NCBI RefSeq assembly: GCF_013425765.1
Contig: NZ_JACCJZ010000017.1
Span: 186,001-250,000, forward strand
DNA from: Luteimonas deserti
Lineage (GTDB): Bacteria; Pseudomonadota; Gammaproteobacteria; Xanthomonadales; Xanthomonadaceae
Direction: 5' to 3'
Length of the DNA stretch: 64,000 nt
The translations under genes and the position numbers were made by a program. The notes beneath the pieces were generated by a model. That model was not told the origin of the DNA. It did no database searches and saw only the letters and a program-made list of their open reading frames with translations. Positions within the stretch are counted from its first letter, which is position 1; each line of letters starts with the position of its first letter. Shown here piece after piece: positions 44,923-55,090 of this stretch.

Positions 44923-46479
44923 ATGCGTCTTCTCCTGCGCGCGAGCGCGCTGCTCGCCTCGATCTGTCTTTCGGCGGGGTCCGCTGTGGCCTGCGAACGC
45001 GGCGTCGTCTACGAGGATCGCAACGGCGACGGTGTGCAAGGCCGCGGCGAGCCGGGCCTGGCCGGTGTGCGTGTTTCGGACGGGGTGCGCATCGTCCGGA
45101 CCGACGCGACGGGCCGCTACACCGGCCTCGACGCGGGGCGGCCGCTGGTCTTCGTGATCAAGCCGCCCGGCTACACGGTGGCGCGTGACGGGGCCCTGCC
45201 GCGGTTCTGGCGCCCCGCTGCGGCAGGCGACGACGCCTGTGCGTTCGCGCTGCGGGCGGCCCGCGACGCGGCGGCGCTCGACGTGCTGGTGTTCGCCGAC
45301 CCGCAGGCGGGGCGAGCGGCGGAAGTGGACTATTACGCGCGATCGGTCATCCCCGCCGCGCGCCGCGTGCCCGCGGCCCTGGGTCTGACCCTCGGCGACA
45401 TCGGCAACGACGTGCCGGCCCTGTATCCCGCGATCAATGCCGCTACCGCGCAGCTGGACGTGCCGTGGCTGCATCTGCCCGGCAACCATGATCTGGATTT
45501 CGAGGCCGGCGACGATCCCGCATCGACGGCCTCCTACCGCGCGGTCTACGGTCCGGAGACCTACGCCTGGGAAGAGGCCGGGGCGAGCGTGCTGATGCTC
45601 GACAACGTCGTCTACCAGCCCGGTGCACGACCGGCCTACATCGGTGGCCTGCGCGAGGACCAGTTCGCCTTCGTCGAGGCCTATCTCGCGACCGCCCGCC
45701 GGGATCGCCTGCTGGTGGTCGGTGCCCACATTCCCTGGTTCGACACTGCGGCGACCGGTGCGGCCGAGACCGTGCGCAGCGCCGACCGCGCGCGCCTGTT
45801 CGCGCTGCTGCAGCGCTTCCCGAACGTGCTGCTGCTCAGCGGACACCGGCACACCCAGCGCCATGTCTGGCACACCGCGGACACCGGCTGGCACGGCGAA
45901 CGGCCCCTGCACGAATACAACGTCGGCGCGGTCAGTGGCGCGTTCTGGAGCGGTGCGCCGGATGCGGACGGCATTCCGGCCGCGACGATGGCCGATGGCA
46001 CGCCCAACGGATTCGCCACACTGCAGGTGACGGCGACGGGCGCCTACGGCCTGGACTGGCATCCGGCCCGGGTGCCGGAGGGCGATCCGTCGAGCACGCC
46101 GGCGATGGCCCTGCATGCGCCGCAGGTGTTGCGCCGGGGGGCGTACCCGGCCTGGGGCGTCTACGCCAACGTGTACATGGGTCACTCCGAGACGCGGGTC
46201 GAGTACCGCGTCGATGGCGGCGCGTGGCAGCCCATGCGCCGCGTCGATCGGGCGGATCCCCGGCTCGTGATGGAGAACGTCCGCGACGATGCCGCTCCCG
46301 CGCTGCGCGGGCTCGACCGGTCTCCCGAGGCCGAGCTGTCGCCCCATCTGTGGCGTGGTGCGTTGCCGACCGGGCTCGACGTCGGCGTGCACCGCATCGA
46401 CGTGCGCGCCTTCGATTCCTGGCACGGGGTGCGCGGTGCGAGCACGTCGTACCGCCTGGACGCCTGGGACGGCGAATGA
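44923..46479 (+). CDS. Secreted calcineurin-like metallophosphoesterase
   Basis: A 518-residue secreted phosphatase-type protein. A signal peptide covers about residues 1-23 (SAVACER). The N-terminal domain (about 24-115) is a SdrD/prealbumin-like fold with YEDRNGDGVQGRGEPGLAGV, a calcium-like acidic loop. The metal ligands appear in order: FADPQAG near 126, LGDIGND near 158, LPGNHDLD near 185, GAHIPWFD near 268 and SGHRHTQ near 308. A C-terminal domain (about 370-515) closes the MetallophosN-phosphatase-MetallophosC architecture. CATAAT at 44888-44893 is a candidate -10 box. The substrate is unknown. Confidence 0.9.
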   Translation: MRLLLRASALLASICLSAGSAVACERGVVYEDRNGDGVQGRGEPGLAGVRVSDGVRIVRTDATGRYTGLDAGRPLVFVIKPPGYTVARDGALPRFWRPAAAGDDACAFALRAARDAAALDVLVFADPQAGRAAEVDYYARSVIPAARRVPAALGLTLGDIGNDVPALYPAINAATAQLDVPWLHLPGNHDLDFEAGDDPASTASYRAVYGPETYAWEEAGASVLMLDNVVYQPGARPAYIGGLREDQFAFVEAYLATARRDRLLVVGAHIPWFDTAATGAAETVRSADRARLFALLQRFPNVLLLSGHRHTQRHVWHTADTGWHGERPLHEYNVGAVSGAFWSGAPDADGIPAATMADGTPNGFATLQVTATGAYGLDWHPARVPEGDPSSTPAMALHAPQVLRRGAYPAWGVYANVYMGHSETRVEYRVDGGAWQPMRRVDRADPRLVMENVRDDAAPALRGLDRSPEAELSPHLWRGALPTGLDVGVHRIDVRAFDSWHGVRGASTSYRLDAWDGE

Positions 46480-46493
46480 CACGACCGTCGCCG

Positions 46494-46521
46494 GACGCTG
46501 CCTGCACGCACGGGCAGCGTC
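46494..46521. terminator. Hairpin between convergent phosphoesterase and C13 peptidase genes
   Basis: GACGCTGCC (46494-46502) and GGCAGCGTC (46513-46521) pair perfectly across a 10-nt loop, midway between two convergent stops. There is no T-tract. Confidence 0.6.
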
Positions 46522-46535
46522 GCGCGGCGCGCCCT

Positions 46536-47432
46536 TCAGTCGATCGGGTAGGGATAGTCCGCCGCCGGCACCGGCGCGAGGGTCGCCAGCCACCGCGCGA
46601 GCTGCGGCCGGACGCGCTTGCCGACGTCGATCTGCGGGCGCGAGGGCGTGAAGCCGAGCGCCGACTCGCGCGCCGCGACGGCCCGTGACGCGGCCTGGAA
46701 CGCCGCTGCGAAGTCCCGATCGGCATTGAGCCCGTCCAGCAGCCAGGCATGGCCGAAGAACGTGATCGACGATTCGCTGCCGCACCCGAAGGACGGTCTG
46801 TCGGCCCGGGCCGCGGTGATCAGCAAGGTGTCGGGCGAACGCAGGGCGGGCACGAACCCCCCGGAGTAACACGCCGACACCACCACGACACGGGTGCCCG
46901 TATGCACTGCATCCAGCATCGCGCGCAGTTGCTTCGGCGCCAGGCTCTCGTCGACATGCGGCGGCCAGGTCAGCCCGAGGCGATGGTCGGGCGCGCCGTG
47001 CATGGTGAGATAGAGCAGCAGGAGGTCCTGCGGGCGCATGCGACGGCCCAGCGCCTCGAGGGCGTGGCGCAGGGCATCGCCGGTGGCCAGGGGGCGCGGC
47101 ACCACGGTCAGGCTCTCGACGTGGTTCACCAGCGACAGCGTGCGCGCGCTCGCGCCCAGCCTGGGCGCGACGCCGGTCTCGAGGAACCGCACTTCGTTGC
47201 GGAAGACGTCCTCGGTGCCGTCGCCGGCGACGCCGACGACATACAGCACGGGCGCCTCGTCATCGGCGTCCGGCATCGCCGCGACCGCGGCATCGATCAG
47301 GGCACGGTCGCGGACCACGTCGGCCGCATGCGCGGCGATCGGCCAGGGCGCGCAGGCGAAGGCCAGCAGGACGAGGGCGAGCGCGCGCGCGGCGCGCACA
47401 CTTCCCGAACCGCTCCCGGGCAACCAGTGCAT
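46536..47432 (-). CDS. Secreted C13 (legumain-like) cysteine peptidase
   Basis: A 298-residue protein with a signal peptide (about residues 1-36, cleaved near AHA/AD). The caspase-like C13 core is visible: LYVVGVAGDGTEDVFRNEV near 64, the catalytic His in LYLTMHGAPDH near 145 and the catalytic Cys in VVVSACYSGGF near 188. TSRP-like C-terminal helices follow. Legumain relatives cleave after Asn or Asp, but bacterial members are little studied. GAGGGG precedes the start. It follows mtnC by 12 nt, an unexpected partner for methionine salvage genes. Confidence 0.85.
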   Translation of the reverse strand: MHWLPGSGSGSVRAARALALVLLAFACAPWPIAAHAADVVRDRALIDAAVAAMPDADDEAPVLYVVGVAGDGTEDVFRNEVRFLETGVAPRLGASARTLSLVNHVESLTVVPRPLATGDALRHALEALGRRMRPQDLLLLYLTMHGAPDHRLGLTWPPHVDESLAPKQLRAMLDAVHTGTRVVVVSACYSGGFVPALRSPDTLLITAARADRPSFGCGSESSITFFGHAWLLDGLNADRDFAAAFQAASRAVAARESALGFTPSRPQIDVGKRVRPQLARWLATLAPVPAADYPYPID

Positions 47433-47444
47433 GCGCCTGGCCCC

Positions 47445-48134
47445 TCAGCGCGCCACGTCGACGGCGGCGAACGAGGTCACCCGACGGTGGCCGTTGGCCG
47501 CCGCCGCGTCGCGCGGCTCGGGATAATCGTCCAGGCGGTCCACCAGCATCGTGCGCAGGCCCGCTTCGCGCGCGGCGTCGAGTTCGGCGACCACGTCCGA
47601 CAGGAACAGGATGTCGGCCGGGGCCACTGCCAGGGCATCGGCAATGCGCGTGTAGCTGGCGGCGTCGCGTTTGCCGCCGATCTCGGTGTCGAACCAGGCC
47701 GAGACGAGCGGCGTGAGATCACCGGCGTCGCTGTGTCCGAAGAACAGCCGCTGCGCGGGCACGGAGCCGGACGAATATACGGCCAGGCGGTGCCCGTCGG
47801 CATGCCAGCGCTGCAGCGCGACGGCCGCGTCCGGATAGATGTGCGCGGTGAAATCGGCCTCGTGGTACCCCGCTTCCCAGATCATTCCCTGCAGTGCCTT
47901 GAGCGCGGTGTGCTTGCGATCGGTGTCGATCCAGCCCTGCAGGGTCTCGACGATCACCCCGTCGTCGCAGGCCGCGCCGAGCTCGGTGGCGACGGCATCC
48001 AGCCAGCGACGCACGCCGGGTTCGCGGCCGCGCGCTGCGACGAAGCCCGGCAGGGCACGCCGGGCATAGGGGAAGAGCACATCCTTGACGAAGGAGATAC
48101 TGCTGGTGGTGCCTTCGATATCAGTCAGGATCAT
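47445..48134 (-). CDS. mtnC: Enolase-phosphatase MtnC (E1)
   Basis: HAD-family enzyme that enolises and dephosphorylates 2,3-diketo-5-methylthiopentyl-1-phosphate to acireductone. The protein has 229 residues. The nucleophile motif [20 protein letters not shown] is at residues 5-24, the Ser-containing VYSSGSV near 120, the Lys in GGKRDAASY near 153, and [14 protein letters not shown] near 179. It follows mtnD by 268 nt in which I see no gene, terminator or riboswitch, so read-through or a separate promoter are both possible. Confidence 0.96.
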   Translation of the reverse strand: MILTDIEGTTSSISFVKDVLFPYARRALPGFVAARGREPGVRRWLDAVATELGAACDDGVIVETLQGWIDTDRKHTALKALQGMIWEAGYHEADFTAHIYPDAAVALQRWHADGHRLAVYSSGSVPAQRLFFGHSDAGDLTPLVSAWFDTEIGGKRDAASYTRIADALAVAPADILFLSDVVAELDAAREAGLRTMLVDRLDDYPEPRDAAAANGHRRVTSFAAVDVAR

Positions 48135-48402
48135 CGCTACTGCTCGCGGACCGGGTGCGGAATGATGCCATCGCGCTGCGGGATGCGTATGGCAGCCCGT
48201 GCAGACGCGGGCGCGATCGTGTACGGGGACAGTGGTGCCGGCGCACGTCCGGTCGCGATCAGGACGGCTCGGGCCGCGCCGTGCCGGTGGCCGGCGCGGC
48301 GGGCGCCACGAGGATGGTCGGCGCACGTCTGGCGTGACCGGATGGGACGGTGCCGGGCGTCACGGCCGCACGCACGCGGCCACGCCCGGGCATCGGCGTC
48401 GC

Positions 48403-48960
48403 TCAGTCGCGCAGCGCGGCGTCGTAGCGCGGAAACTTCTGCGCGATGTCGGAGCCGGTGAAATGGCCGATCCAGCCGTCCGGCTGCTCGAAGAAGCGGA
48501 TCGCGACGAATCGCGGTTCCGGACCCATGTCGAACCAGTGGGTCACGCCGTCGGGCACGCCGATCAGGTCGTCCTTGACGCATTCGATCTCGTAGACCTT
48601 GCCCTCGACGTGAAGCGTGAAGAGTCCCGAGCCGTCGACGAAGAACCGCACCTCGTCCTCGTTGTGGAAATGCTCCTCGAGAAACTTCGCGCGCAGTTCG
48701 TCGCGCTTGGGGTTGTCCGGCGCGATGCTGATCACGTCCACGGTATTGAAGCCGCGCTCGGCGCTGATGCGGTCGATATCGGACTTGTAAGCCGCGATCA
48801 CCTCGTCCTGGCTGGCGCCCGCGGCCACCGGCTGCGCAGCCTGCCAGCGCTCGAAGGTCACGCCGATGGTCTGCAGCTCGCGCGCGATGGCGTCGCCGTC
48901 GCGGCTGTCGAACAGCGGCGTGTCCGGGGCGGTGTCGTCGAAGATGCGGAGGCGGCTCAT
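48403..48960 (-). CDS. mtnD: Acireductone dioxygenase MtnD
   Basis: Metal-dependent cupin enzyme that, with iron, makes 2-keto-4-methylthiobutyrate, the methionine precursor; with nickel it gives an off-pathway product. The protein has 185 residues. The first metal motif [16 protein letters not shown] near residues 94-109 supplies His, His and Glu, and the last His is in [11 protein letters not shown] near 138. It follows mtnB by 121 nt and precedes mtnC. The family's length is normal. Confidence 0.96.
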   Translation of the reverse strand: MSRLRIFDDTAPDTPLFDSRDGDAIARELQTIGVTFERWQAAQPVAAGASQDEVIAAYKSDIDRISAERGFNTVDVISIAPDNPKRDELRAKFLEEHFHNEDEVRFFVDGSGLFTLHVEGKVYEIECVKDDLIGVPDGVTHWFDMGPEPRFVAIRFFEQPDGWIGHFTGSDIAQKFPRYDAALRD

Positions 48961-49081
48961 GGCGGTCTGGCTCGGCGCGGCGGGGGCGGTCCAGCCTAGC
49001 AAAGCCCTCCGGCGCGAACGTTGACCGCAGCGGAACGCGGGTGTTCCATGCGACGCCGCAAACCGGGCGCGGCCCAGCGGG

Positions 49082-49735
49082 TCACATGCCGGCGCGCGCG
49101 CCCAGCCGTCGCAGCTCGAGTTCGCAGTGCAGCAGGAAATCGAAGGCTTCGAGATGGCGCCGCGCCTCGGCCATGTCCCGGCCCCAGGCGTACAGTCCGT
49201 GGCCGTCGATGAGGTAGCCCCACATCGGCTGCGCATCGAGCAGGGCGTCCACCTGCGCCGCCAGCGTCGGCATGTGCTGGCTGTTGGGCAGCACCGGGAT
49301 GTCGATCGCAGCCTCGTGGGTCGCATTGCCGGCGAAGGCCTTGAGCAACTCGTAGCCCTCGATGCGGATCCGGCCCGCGCCCGCGAACAGCCGCGAGGCG
49401 ACCGTCTGGTTGGGCGAATGCGTGTGCAGGATGCAACCGACCTCGGCGAAGCGCCGGTAGAGCTGGGTGTGCAGGAGGGTCTCGGCCGAGGGACGGTGGT
49501 CGCTGCCGACGGCGGCTCCGTCGAAGTCGACCACCATGATGTCGTCCTCCTTCAGCCGGCCCTTGTCGCGCCCGGAAACGGTGATCGCGGCGTGGCGGTC
49601 GTCGAGGCGACGCGAGAAGTTGCTGCTGGTCGCGGGTGTCCAGCCGGCCTGGGCCAGCTCGCGGATGTTGACGATCAGCTCGCCCGCGAGTTCCCGCAGG
49701 CGGTGTCCGTCATAGGGCGGGGTGGAAGTGCTCAT
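49082..49735 (-). CDS. mtnB: Methylthioribulose-1-phosphate dehydratase MtnB
   Basis: Zinc-dependent class II aldolase-fold enzyme that dehydrates methylthioribulose-1-phosphate. The protein has 217 residues. TSSNFSRRL near 36, [17 protein letters not shown] near 54, the zinc ligands in [16 protein letters not shown] near 101, and the last His in DGHGLYAWG near 178 are in order. It is the first salvage gene after three sodium-linked transporters, 54 nt after the NSS gene. MtnA, which makes its substrate, is not in this window. Confidence 0.96.
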   Translation of the reverse strand: MSTSTPPYDGHRLRELAGELIVNIRELAQAGWTPATSSNFSRRLDDRHAAITVSGRDKGRLKEDDIMVVDFDGAAVGSDHRPSAETLLHTQLYRRFAEVGCILHTHSPNQTVASRLFAGAGRIRIEGYELLKAFAGNATHEAAIDIPVLPNSQHMPTLAAQVDALLDAQPMWGYLIDGHGLYAWGRDMAEARRHLEAFDFLLHCELELRRLGARAGM

Positions 49736-49789
49736 GCCACCGATTCTAGCCGACCCGGGCGGGCCTCCCGCGCGGCATGCACGCGGGCG

Positions 49790-51151
49790 TCAGGCGAGCG
49801 CGCGCACCAGCACCACCAGCACCAGCAGGGGCGCCACCACGCGCAGCAGCCAGCGCCACGTCGTGAACAGCGCTTCCGGCATGTCGGAGAGCTGCTCGCG
49901 GAGCAGCGTGCGATTGAGCACCCAGCCGGTGAACAGCGCGATCATCAGTCCGCCGAGCGGCAGCATGATGTCGTTGGCGACGAGTTCGATGAAGCCCATG
50001 ATGTCGCGACCGAAGATCCGCACGTGCGACCAGACATTGAGCGACAGCACCGACAGCAGGCCCAGCAACCAGCACAGGCCGGCCATCGAGAGGGCCGCCA
50101 CCTTGCGCCGCTTCACGCCGAACTTTTCCACCAGGAACGCGGTGGCGGGTTCGAGCAGCGAGATCGACGAAGTCCATGCCGCGACCGACAGCAGGCCGAA
50201 GAACAGCAGGCCGTAGAGGGCGCCGATCGACATCGCGGCGAAGGCCAGCGGCAGGGAGGTGAAGATCAGCCCCGGGCCGCCGCCGGCGGGATCGAGGCCG
50301 AACGACAGCACGATCGGAAAGATCGCCATGCCGGCGAGCAGGGCGACCGCGGTGTCGGTCAACGCGACCGCGATGCCCACGCGCGGGATCGATACGCCCT
50401 CGCGCGGCAGGTAGGCACCGTAGGTCATCATCGTGCACATGCCGAGGCTCAGCGAGAAGAACGCCTGGCCCATCGCGCGCAGGAACACGTTGCCGTCGAT
50501 CTCCGACCAGTCCGGCCGGAACAGGAAGCTGATCGCCTGGCCCATGTAGCCGGTGCTCAGGCCGTAGCCCACCAGCGCCAGCAGCAGCAGGAACAGGGCC
50601 GGCATCAGGAAGCGCACGGCGCGCTCGAGTCCCTTTTCCACGCCCATCGCGACCACCGCGACCGTCAACAGCATGAAGAGCGCGTGCCAGAAGGTCAGCT
50701 CCAGCGGATCCGCGAGCAGCGCCGAGAACGTCGCGCCCGGGTCGGTGATGCCGGCGCCGCCGAAGAGCTGCTTGAGGTAGCGCCAGGCGTAATGCAGGGT
50801 CCAGCCGGCGACCACGCTGTAGAAACTCAGGATCAGGATGCCGGCGACGATGCCGATCCAGCCGATGCCCACCCATGCCCGTCCGGTGCCGCTGTCGCGT
50901 GCGAGATTGCGCAGGGTGTTGATCGGGCTCATGCGGCCGTGCCGGCCGATCAGCACCTCGGCCATCAGGATCGGCAGGCCGACCAGCGCGATGCAGGCCA
51001 GGTACACCAGCACGAACGCGCCGCCCCCGTTGTCGGACGTCATGTACGGGAACCGCCAGATGTTGCCCAGGCCCACCGCCGAACCGGTGGCGGCCAGGAT
51101 GAACATCAGGCGCGAGGACCACATGCCGTGGATGGAGGTTGTCGTGCTCAT
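49790..51151 (-). CDS. Sodium-dependent symporter, NSS/SNF family
   Basis: A 453-residue transporter of the LeuT type with about 11-12 helices. The sodium- and substrate-binding first helix GSAVGLGNIWRFPYMTSDNG lies at about residues 23-42. Helix 6 (FFSLSLGMCTMMTYGAYLP) has the unwound Ser/Leu/Gly stretch. Bacterial NSS members carry amino acids, including methionine (MetP) in Corynebacterium. Being next to mtnBDC makes a sulfur amino acid a fair guess, but the sequence does not show it. No MetS-type small subunit is seen. Confidence 0.93.
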   Translation of the reverse strand: MSTTTSIHGMWSSRLMFILAATGSAVGLGNIWRFPYMTSDNGGGAFVLVYLACIALVGLPILMAEVLIGRHGRMSPINTLRNLARDSGTGRAWVGIGWIGIVAGILILSFYSVVAGWTLHYAWRYLKQLFGGAGITDPGATFSALLADPLELTFWHALFMLLTVAVVAMGVEKGLERAVRFLMPALFLLLLALVGYGLSTGYMGQAISFLFRPDWSEIDGNVFLRAMGQAFFSLSLGMCTMMTYGAYLPREGVSIPRVGIAVALTDTAVALLAGMAIFPIVLSFGLDPAGGGPGLIFTSLPLAFAAMSIGALYGLLFFGLLSVAAWTSSISLLEPATAFLVEKFGVKRRKVAALSMAGLCWLLGLLSVLSLNVWSHVRIFGRDIMGFIELVANDIMLPLGGLMIALFTGWVLNRTLLREQLSDMPEALFTTWRWLLRVVAPLLVLVVLVRALA

Positions 51152-51193
51152 GGCGGATCCGGAAAGGAGTGGGCAGCGGGCGGCGCGGTGCGG

Positions 51194-52693
51194 TCAGCCG
51201 CGTGAGGCGGGCGTATCCGTCGCCGGTGCATCGGATGGAACAGCGGCCGCGTCCGGCAGCCGCAGGATCTTGAAGCCGGCACACGCCAGCACCACGGCCA
51301 CCATCGGGCTGACCAGGTTGAAGAAGGCGTAGGGCAGGTAGTCGAGCGTGGCGACGCCGAGTGTCGCGGCCATGTAGGCGCCACAGGTGTTCCAGGGGAT
51401 CAACGGCGAGGTCATCGTGCCGGCATCCTCGAGCGCGCGCGACAGGTTCACCGGATCCAGTCCGCGCCGGCGGTACTCCGGCTGGAACAACCGCCCGGTC
51501 AGCACGATCGACATGTACTGGTCCGCGGTGACCACGTTGGCGCCGAACGCGGTGGCGAGGGTCGAGGCGACCAGGGCACCGGTCGAGCGCGCCGCCTTGA
51601 GCACGCTGCGGATCATCCGTTCGAGCAGGCCGGTGCGCTCCATCACCGCGCCGAAGCCCATCGCGCAGATCACCAGCCACACGGTGTTGAGCATGCTCGA
51701 CATGCCGCCGCGCTGCAGCAGCTCGTCCAGCGCCGCGTTGCCGGTGTCGACGCTGTAGCCGTCGAACAGCGCCGTCCATGCCCCCGAAAGCAGGGCCATC
51801 GGCCGGGACAGGCCCTCGTTGTCCGCCAGTGCGACCACGACCTCCGGCTGGAACACGACCGCGAACAGGCCGCCGAGCAGGGCGCCGACCATGATCGTGG
51901 GAAAGGCCGGGAAGCGCAGCATGGCCAGCGCGAACACCACCAGCATCGGCAGCAGCAGATACCAGCCGAGGGTGAACCGCGCGTCGAGCAACGCGGGCAG
52001 GTCGCCGAAGGCGGCGCCCGCGCCGTCGCCGCGCGCGCCGAGCCCGATGATCGTGAAGAGCACCAGGGCGATCAGGATGCTCGGTCCGGTCGTCCAGATC
52101 ATGTGCCGGATGTGCGCGAACAGCTCGCTGCCGGCCGCGGCCGGCGCGATGTTGGTGGTGTCCGACAGCGGCGACATCTTGTCGCCGAAGTACGCCCCCG
52201 AGATCACCGCGCCCGCGGTGATCGGAAGCGACATGTCCAGGCCCTGGGCCACGCCGATGAGCGCCACGCCGAGCGTGCCGGCCACGGTCCACGAACTGCC
52301 GATGGTCAGCGCGACGATCGCACAGATCAGGCAGGTCGCCGGATAGAAGTACGCCGGGTGGAGCAGCTTCATGCCCAGCACGATCATCGTCGGCACCGTG
52401 CCGCTGAGGATCCACGTACCGATCAGCGCGCCGACCGCCAGCAGGATGAAGATCGGCACGATCGCGAGCGACACGCCCTGCACCAGTGCCTGCTGGATCT
52501 CGTCCCAGGCCAGCCCGTTGCGCAGCCCGATGATCGCCGCGATGCCCGCCGCCAGCAGCAGCGAGATCTGGTTCGCGCCGTACGACGAATCATCGGCGTA
52601 CAGATAGACCGCCGCGCCCAGCGCCACCGCCAGGAACAGCAGCGGCGTCAGTGCCTGCAGGAGGGTCGGCTGGCGCTCGGCGGTGGCGTTCAT
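51194..52693 (-). CDS. nhaC: Na+/H+ antiporter NhaC
   Basis: A 499-residue polytopic antiporter, about 12 helices. The NhaC signature lies at about residues 130-190 ([20 protein letters not shown] and [20 protein letters not shown]). A second repeat appears near 330-410 ([20 protein letters not shown] and [18 protein letters not shown]). Its start codon overlaps the stop of the AGCS gene (ATGA), so a sodium-driven symporter and a sodium-extruding antiporter are translated together. Confidence 0.93.
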   Translation of the reverse strand: MNATAERQPTLLQALTPLLFLAVALGAAVYLYADDSSYGANQISLLLAAGIAAIIGLRNGLAWDEIQQALVQGVSLAIVPIFILLAVGALIGTWILSGTVPTMIVLGMKLLHPAYFYPATCLICAIVALTIGSSWTVAGTLGVALIGVAQGLDMSLPITAGAVISGAYFGDKMSPLSDTTNIAPAAAGSELFAHIRHMIWTTGPSILIALVLFTIIGLGARGDGAGAAFGDLPALLDARFTLGWYLLLPMLVVFALAMLRFPAFPTIMVGALLGGLFAVVFQPEVVVALADNEGLSRPMALLSGAWTALFDGYSVDTGNAALDELLQRGGMSSMLNTVWLVICAMGFGAVMERTGLLERMIRSVLKAARSTGALVASTLATAFGANVVTADQYMSIVLTGRLFQPEYRRRGLDPVNLSRALEDAGTMTSPLIPWNTCGAYMAATLGVATLDYLPYAFFNLVSPMVAVVLACAGFKILRLPDAAAVPSDAPATDTPASRG

Positions 52694-54246
52694 GCCGTCT
52701 CGGGGGTCTTGCGGTAGTCACGGATCTCGCCGCTGCGCAGCCGCGCCATGTAGCTGCGCAGTTCGCGGCGGATGAGTGGTGCGAGCAGGTAGACGCCGAT
52801 CAGGTTGGGCACCGACATCGCCAGGATCATCGCGTCTGAGAAGTCGATCACGACGCCCAGGTTCGCCGACGCACCGATGACCACGAACGCGCAGAACACG
52901 AACTTGTAGGCCAGGCTGACCGGACGCGACTCGCCGAACAGATAGCAGGTGGCCTTCTCGCCGTAGTACGACCAGGTGAGCATGGTCGAGAACGCGAACA
53001 GGAACACCGAGACCGCCAGCAGGTAGGGAAACCACGACAGCACCGACGCATAGGCCATGGAAGTCAGCTGCACGCCGTCGCCGACGCCTTCCACCTGGTA
53101 CATGCCGGTGATCACGATCACCAGTGCGGTCATGGTGCAGATCACCACGGTGTCGATGAAGGGCTCCCACAGCGCGACCAGGCCCTCGGACACCGGCTCG
53201 CGGGTGCGCGAGGCCGAATGCGCGATCGCCGCCGAGCCCACGCCGGCCTCGTTGGAGAACGCCGCGCGGCGGAAGCCCTGGATCAGCACGCCGATGAAGC
53301 CGCCGTAGCCGGCCTCGGGGGTGAACGCGCCAGAGACGATGGCCTGCAGCGCGGGCACCACGTTGGCGAAATCCGCGACGATGATGAAAGCGCCGCAGGC
53401 GAAGTAGAGCAGCGCCATCAACGGCACCAGCTTGCCGGTGACCCGCGCGATGCTCTTCAGGCCGCCGATGATGACCACAGCCACCAGCACCGCCATGCCC
53501 AGGCCGAAGATCCAGCCGTTGCCGGCCAGCACGCTGTTGGCGCCACCGCTGACCAGCTGCATCTGCTGGAAGGTCTGGTTGACCTGGAACATGTTGCCGG
53601 CGCCGAGCGAGCCGCCGATGCAGCACAGCGCGAACACCACCGCCAACACCTTGCCGAGCCCGGCCAGGCGGGGACGCTGCTCGGCGATGCCCTGGCTGAG
53701 GTAGTACATCGGTCCGCCGGAGATCGTGCCGTCGGGATTGATGCGCCGGAACTTCACGCCCAGCGTGCACTCGGCGAACTTCGAGCTCATGCCCAGCAGG
53801 CCGGCGACGATCATCCAGAACGTGGCGCCAGGGCCACCGATACTGATCGCGATGGCGACGCCGGCGATGTTGCCGAGGCCCACCGTGCCCGACAGCGCGG
53901 TCGCCAGCGCCTGGAAGTGGCTGACTTCGCCGGTGTCGCCGGGGCGGGAGAAATCGCCGCGGATCAGCCGGAAGCCCTGGCCGAAGCCGCGGATGTTGAT
54001 GAAGCCGAAGTAGACCGTGCAGAACACCGCGGCGATCACCAGCCACAGCACGACGAACGGCATGCTCGCGCCGAAACCGATCGGCACCGGGTGGAACACC
54101 AGCCACGACACGATGTCGGCGACCGGTGCGAAGGCGTTGTTGATCGCCTGGTCGAGTCCGCTGGGCGCGGGGGCCGCGAGCGCCGACGCGGGCAGCGCCG
54201 CGAGCAGGAGAAAGGAAGACAGGGCCGCCAGGGCGCGGCGGATCAC
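52690..54246 (-). CDS. Alanine/glycine:cation symporter, AGCS family
   Basis: A 518-residue sodium-coupled amino acid symporter. The first about 22 residues form a cleavable-looking leader ([20 protein letters not shown]), not always present in the family. Family motifs are [20 protein letters not shown] near 116, [11 protein letters not shown] near 175, [17 protein letters not shown] near 215 and [16 protein letters not shown] near 340. The GTG at 54246 was taken because it starts the leader; another in-frame start lies further upstream. It is first in a run of minus-strand genes with nhaC, NSS and mtnBDC. Confidence 0.9.
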   Translation of the reverse strand: MIRRALAALSSFLLLAALPASALAAPAPSGLDQAINNAFAPVADIVSWLVFHPVPIGFGASMPFVVLWLVIAAVFCTVYFGFINIRGFGQGFRLIRGDFSRPGDTGEVSHFQALATALSGTVGLGNIAGVAIAISIGGPGATFWMIVAGLLGMSSKFAECTLGVKFRRINPDGTISGGPMYYLSQGIAEQRPRLAGLGKVLAVVFALCCIGGSLGAGNMFQVNQTFQQMQLVSGGANSVLAGNGWIFGLGMAVLVAVVIIGGLKSIARVTGKLVPLMALLYFACGAFIIVADFANVVPALQAIVSGAFTPEAGYGGFIGVLIQGFRRAAFSNEAGVGSAAIAHSASRTREPVSEGLVALWEPFIDTVVICTMTALVIVITGMYQVEGVGDGVQLTSMAYASVLSWFPYLLAVSVFLFAFSTMLTWSYYGEKATCYLFGESRPVSLAYKFVFCAFVVIGASANLGVVIDFSDAMILAMSVPNLIGVYLLAPLIRRELRSYMARLRSGEIRDYRKTPETA

Positions 54247-54447
54247 GCGGCGCTCCGCGCGGAACACGGACGCAGACGGCACGACCCGCACGCGCGAGCG
54301 CGGCGGTGGAGACGATCGCAACGGCTCAAAGGGCCCCCTGTCGGACGATGGAAACGCCGCCGTACCTTGCCAAAGCGCGCCGTGGACCACAAGCGCAGGT
54401 GCAGCATGGACGGGGATAATGGCGACCCACGCCCACCAGCGCACGTC

Positions 54448-55014
54448 ATGTCCTTGCCCACCGACACCGCCGCCCTCGAACGCGCACTGCACCGGTACGG
54501 CGCCCACCATCCCGACGAGGCGGCCACGGTCGCGCAGTTCCTCGAATTGCTGGAAGACCCCTTCGATGCCTTCGTGCGCGAACGGCGGGAAGGCCATTTC
54601 ACCGCGTCCGCCTTCGTGGTCGCCCGGGACGGCGGGCGCACCCTGCTCACCCATCACCGCAAGCTCGGTCTCTGGCTACAGCCGGGCGGGCACGCCGACG
54701 GGGACCGCGACCTGTCCCGCGTGGCGTTGCGCGAAACACAGGAGGAAACCGGCCTGCGCGATGTCCGGGTGGTGCCGGTGATCTTCGATCTCGACCGGCA
54801 TCGCATCCCCGGATACGGGGACGTGCCCGCCCACTGGCACTACGACGTGCGCTACGTGGTGCATGCCGGCGCCGACGAGCGGTTCGTGGTCAGCGACGAG
54901 TCGCACGCGCTGGCCTGGGTGGCGATCGCGGACGTGGCCGCGGATCCAACCTACGACGTCTCCCTGCGACGCATGGCGCGGCGCTGGATCGAAGGGTCGC
55001 GGCAGGCCTGCTGA
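54448..55014 (+). CDS. Nudix hydrolase
   Basis: A 188-residue protein with a Nudix domain at about residues 45-175. The Nudix box reads [20 protein letters not shown] followed by TGL: the REUXEEXGU half is intact, while the first Glu of the GX5E half is Arg. This GGHADGD form is seen in a common but poorly defined subgroup. The ATG at 54448 is preferred over the ATG at 54406 because the -10-like GATAAT (54415-54420) lies between them, 27 nt before it. The 201-bp gap to the divergent AGCS gene would hold both promoters. Confidence 0.9.
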   Translation: MSLPTDTAALERALHRYGAHHPDEAATVAQFLELLEDPFDAFVRERREGHFTASAFVVARDGGRTLLTHHRKLGLWLQPGGHADGDRDLSRVALRETQEETGLRDVRVVPVIFDLDRHRIPGYGDVPAHWHYDVRYVVHAGADERFVVSDESHALAWVAIADVAADPTYDVSLRRMARRWIEGSRQAC

Positions 55015-55090
55015 GCGCCCCGCGCACGCCGGAGGCGCGTGCGCCCGTGACACGTTGCGGCCGCTGGGCGAAGCAACCACCATCGCACGC

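Noticed and set aside
42889-46872. Open frame of 1327 codons on the - strand across the cyclase and phosphoesterase genes
   Set aside because: Crosses two real genes in the wrong frame and has no family resemblance.
48135-48402. A riboswitch or small gene in the gap between mtnD and mtnC
   Set aside because: No SAM-type motif, no convincing ribosome binding site and no conserved-looking peptide was found.
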